Positions 39,041 to 40,131 of a stretch of DNA of 40,131 nt are shown one piece after another. A program made the position numbers and the translations under genes. The DNA is from Lachnospiraceae bacterium. GTDB taxonomy: Bacteria > Bacillota > Clostridia > Lachnospirales > Lachnospiraceae. Positions within the stretch are counted from its first letter, which is position 1. Every line of letters begins with the position of its first letter. The notes below the pieces were generated by a model. It was not told the origin of the DNA, searched no databases, and saw only the letters and a program-made list of their open reading frames with translations. The DNA is taken from assembly GCA_016281385.1 (NCBI GenBank), contig JAEEIN010000072.1:1-40131 (forward strand), written 5' to 3'.

Positions 39041-40131
39041 GACTTTCCTTTCTTATGGCCGCCAATCTGGCCGTTTCTTTCGATCATGGTTCCGCCCTGT
39101 TCCAGGTTCATTCCCTTTAGGATGGCATTGCTTCCGTATTTGTGCTTGATGGAGATCATGGCTTTCTGGATACGGTTTTCTTTTTCCTGTTCAACGGGAT
39201 CCGTGAAAAGGTCGTACTGACGATAAGCTTCATCAACCACGTTGTTGTAGGCGAGCATGATCCGCCTGATATCATGGAAGGGGTTCTTGATCCGATCGTA
39301 AAGTTCAAGAACAAAAGGCACTATATATTTCGACGAGCTTGAAGCTACGGGAAGGTGCACACTTCCGTGGGCGGGCTCAAGGTTGATCCTGTTTGCATAG
39401 CCTAAGTGCAGAGTTATGGACTCGGTTATGAGGCCCTTGTCCACAAGATCAAGGCACAGCTCGTCCGCCATTTCCCCCACAACAAGGCGTCCCTCGTCAT
39501 GGCCGTAATCCCTTGGAAGTACCTGACCGGAGGAAACGGAATTGCTCTTTGGACGGAAGGCCTTGATATCCTGTATCGTACAGGTTTCCCTGCCCCAGGC
39601 ATGATCGATGAGAAGCTCCGCGTCAACTCCGAAAAGATGATAAAGAAGGTCCTCGTCCGCATGGGCGATCTCTCTCATGGTTTCAATACCGCTTTTCCTG
39701 AGCCTTTCCACCGTTCCCCGGCCGATGCGCCAGAAATCCGTCAGGGGCTTGTGATCCCAGAGTTTTTCGCGATAGGTTTCTTCATCCAGAATTCCGATAT
39801 GATCCTCCACATGCTTGGCCCAGATATCCATGGCGATCTTGGCAAGGTACATGTTCGTTCCTATACCGCAGGTGGAAGTCACTCCGGAAACATCGAAAAT
39901 GTCCTGCATGATGCGTTCCGCAAACTCCCTGGCGGTCATATCATACATCTTAAGATAATCCGTTACATCCATGAAAACCTCGTCGATGGAGTAAACGTGA
40001 ATATCCTCTTTTGAAACATATTTAAGATAGACAGAGTAAATATCCGACGACACATCTATATATTTCTGCATCCTCGGCTCGGCCATTATGTATTCGATAT
40101 TCTTGGGTATCTCAAATACCCTGCATCGCCC
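39037..40131 (-). CDS. Y-family DNA polymerase, UvrX/UmuC-like (N-terminus beyond the window)
   Basis: The track ORF begins at Met 40084-40086, but the frame stays open to the window edge (15 more codons, including RVFEIPKNIEYI), so the true start is outside. The visible 364 residues hold the second catalytic motif VYSIDEVFMDVTDYL, a helix-hairpin-helix stretch (LTDFWRIGRGTVERLRKSGI) and the little finger. The chain ends in the KHKYGSNAILKGMNLEQGG segment. It couples to the YolD-like gene. This is a translesion, error-prone polymerase different from dinB at 24947. Such pairs are sometimes carried by plasmids, phages or integrative elements, but nothing here shows that. Confidence 0.92.
   Translation of the reverse strand, partial: GRCRVFEIPKNIEYIMAEPRMQKYIDVSSDIYSVYLKYVSKEDIHVYSIDEVFMDVTDYLKMYDMTAREFAERIMQDIFDVSGVTSTCGIGTNMYLAKIAMDIWAKHVEDHIGILDEETYREKLWDHKPLTDFWRIGRGTVERLRKSGIETMREIAHADEDLLYHLFGVDAELLIDHAWGRETCTIQDIKAFRPKSNSVSSGQVLPRDYGHDEGRLVVGEMADELCLDLVDKGLITESITLHLGYANRINLEPAHGSVHLPVASSSSKYIVPFVLELYDRIKNPFHDIRRIMLAYNNVVDEAYRQYDLFTDPVEQEKENRIQKAMISIKHKYGSNAILKGMNLEQGGTMIERNGQIGGHKKGKS

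Noticed and set aside
1-40131. tRNA, rRNA, insertion sequence or CRISPR array
   Set aside because: Reading the gaps between genes gave no cloverleaf, rRNA segment, transposase ORF with terminal repeats, or spaced direct repeats; all gaps are below 350 bases and are explained by promoters, terminators and the SAM riboswitch.

Overview
The window looks like the chromosome of an anaerobic, low-to-moderate GC Firmicute of the Lachnospiraceae type (Butyrivibrio/Roseburia-like). This rests on the gene families (HD-GYP protein, AIM24/TIGR00266 protein, YolD plus UvrX-type polymerase, YTG-repeat surface protein, SleB-like hydrolase), on strong GGAGG ribosome-binding sites, on Vegetative sigma-A promoters with 16-17 bp spacers, and on Rho-independent terminators. 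No tRNA, rRNA, CRISPR array, insertion sequence or prophage was seen. Taxonomy is inferred from gene content only.

Layout. Positions 77-12909 are all on the minus strand. A probable nine-gene operon starts at dnaE and runs through pfkA, a TrmH-SleB fusion, an NfeD-like gene, an SPFH gene, argF, a small DUF6145-like gene, coaX and dusB, with spacings from overlap to about 14 bp. greA has its own promoter, and lysS follows behind the greA terminator. Positions 13039-19041 encode a 2000-residue secreted repeat protein. metK follows, controlled by a complete SAM-I riboswitch with a readable terminator and antiterminator, and it is divergent from an HD-GYP gene. murA, an M23/LysM peptidase and dinB come next on the minus strand. 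After them lies a three-gene unit: small alarmone synthetase, membrane-anchored coiled-coil protein, flavin reductase. Then come a small orphan gene, galE, a mannose-1-phosphate guanylyltransferase, argC and rsmI on the minus strand, an AIM24-family gene (+), a HAD hydrolase (-), an NhaC antiporter (+) and a three-gene deoxyamino-sugar unit (aminotransferase, ketoisomerase, glycosyltransferase; +). The right edge holds a YolD-like gene and a UvrX-type Y-family polymerase that is cut by the window.

How the genes fit together. Most of the window is housekeeping: translation (lysS, dusB, rsmI), transcription (greA), replication and repair (dnaE, dinB, Y-family polymerase with YolD), cofactors (coaX, metK), arginine synthesis (argF, argC), glycolysis (pfkA) and envelope (murA, M23 peptidase, SleB domain, galE, manC-like, sugar-modification unit, surface protein).

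The least ordinary items are the in-frame TrmH-SleB fusion, the surface protein built from a duplicated beta-helix/ASH module plus eight YTG repeats, the antiporter leader with an intrinsic terminator directly after its promoter, an apparently leaderless HAD gene, and the alarmone synthetase/coiled-coil/flavin reductase operon. I see no clear evidence for a wholly new defence or mobile system.
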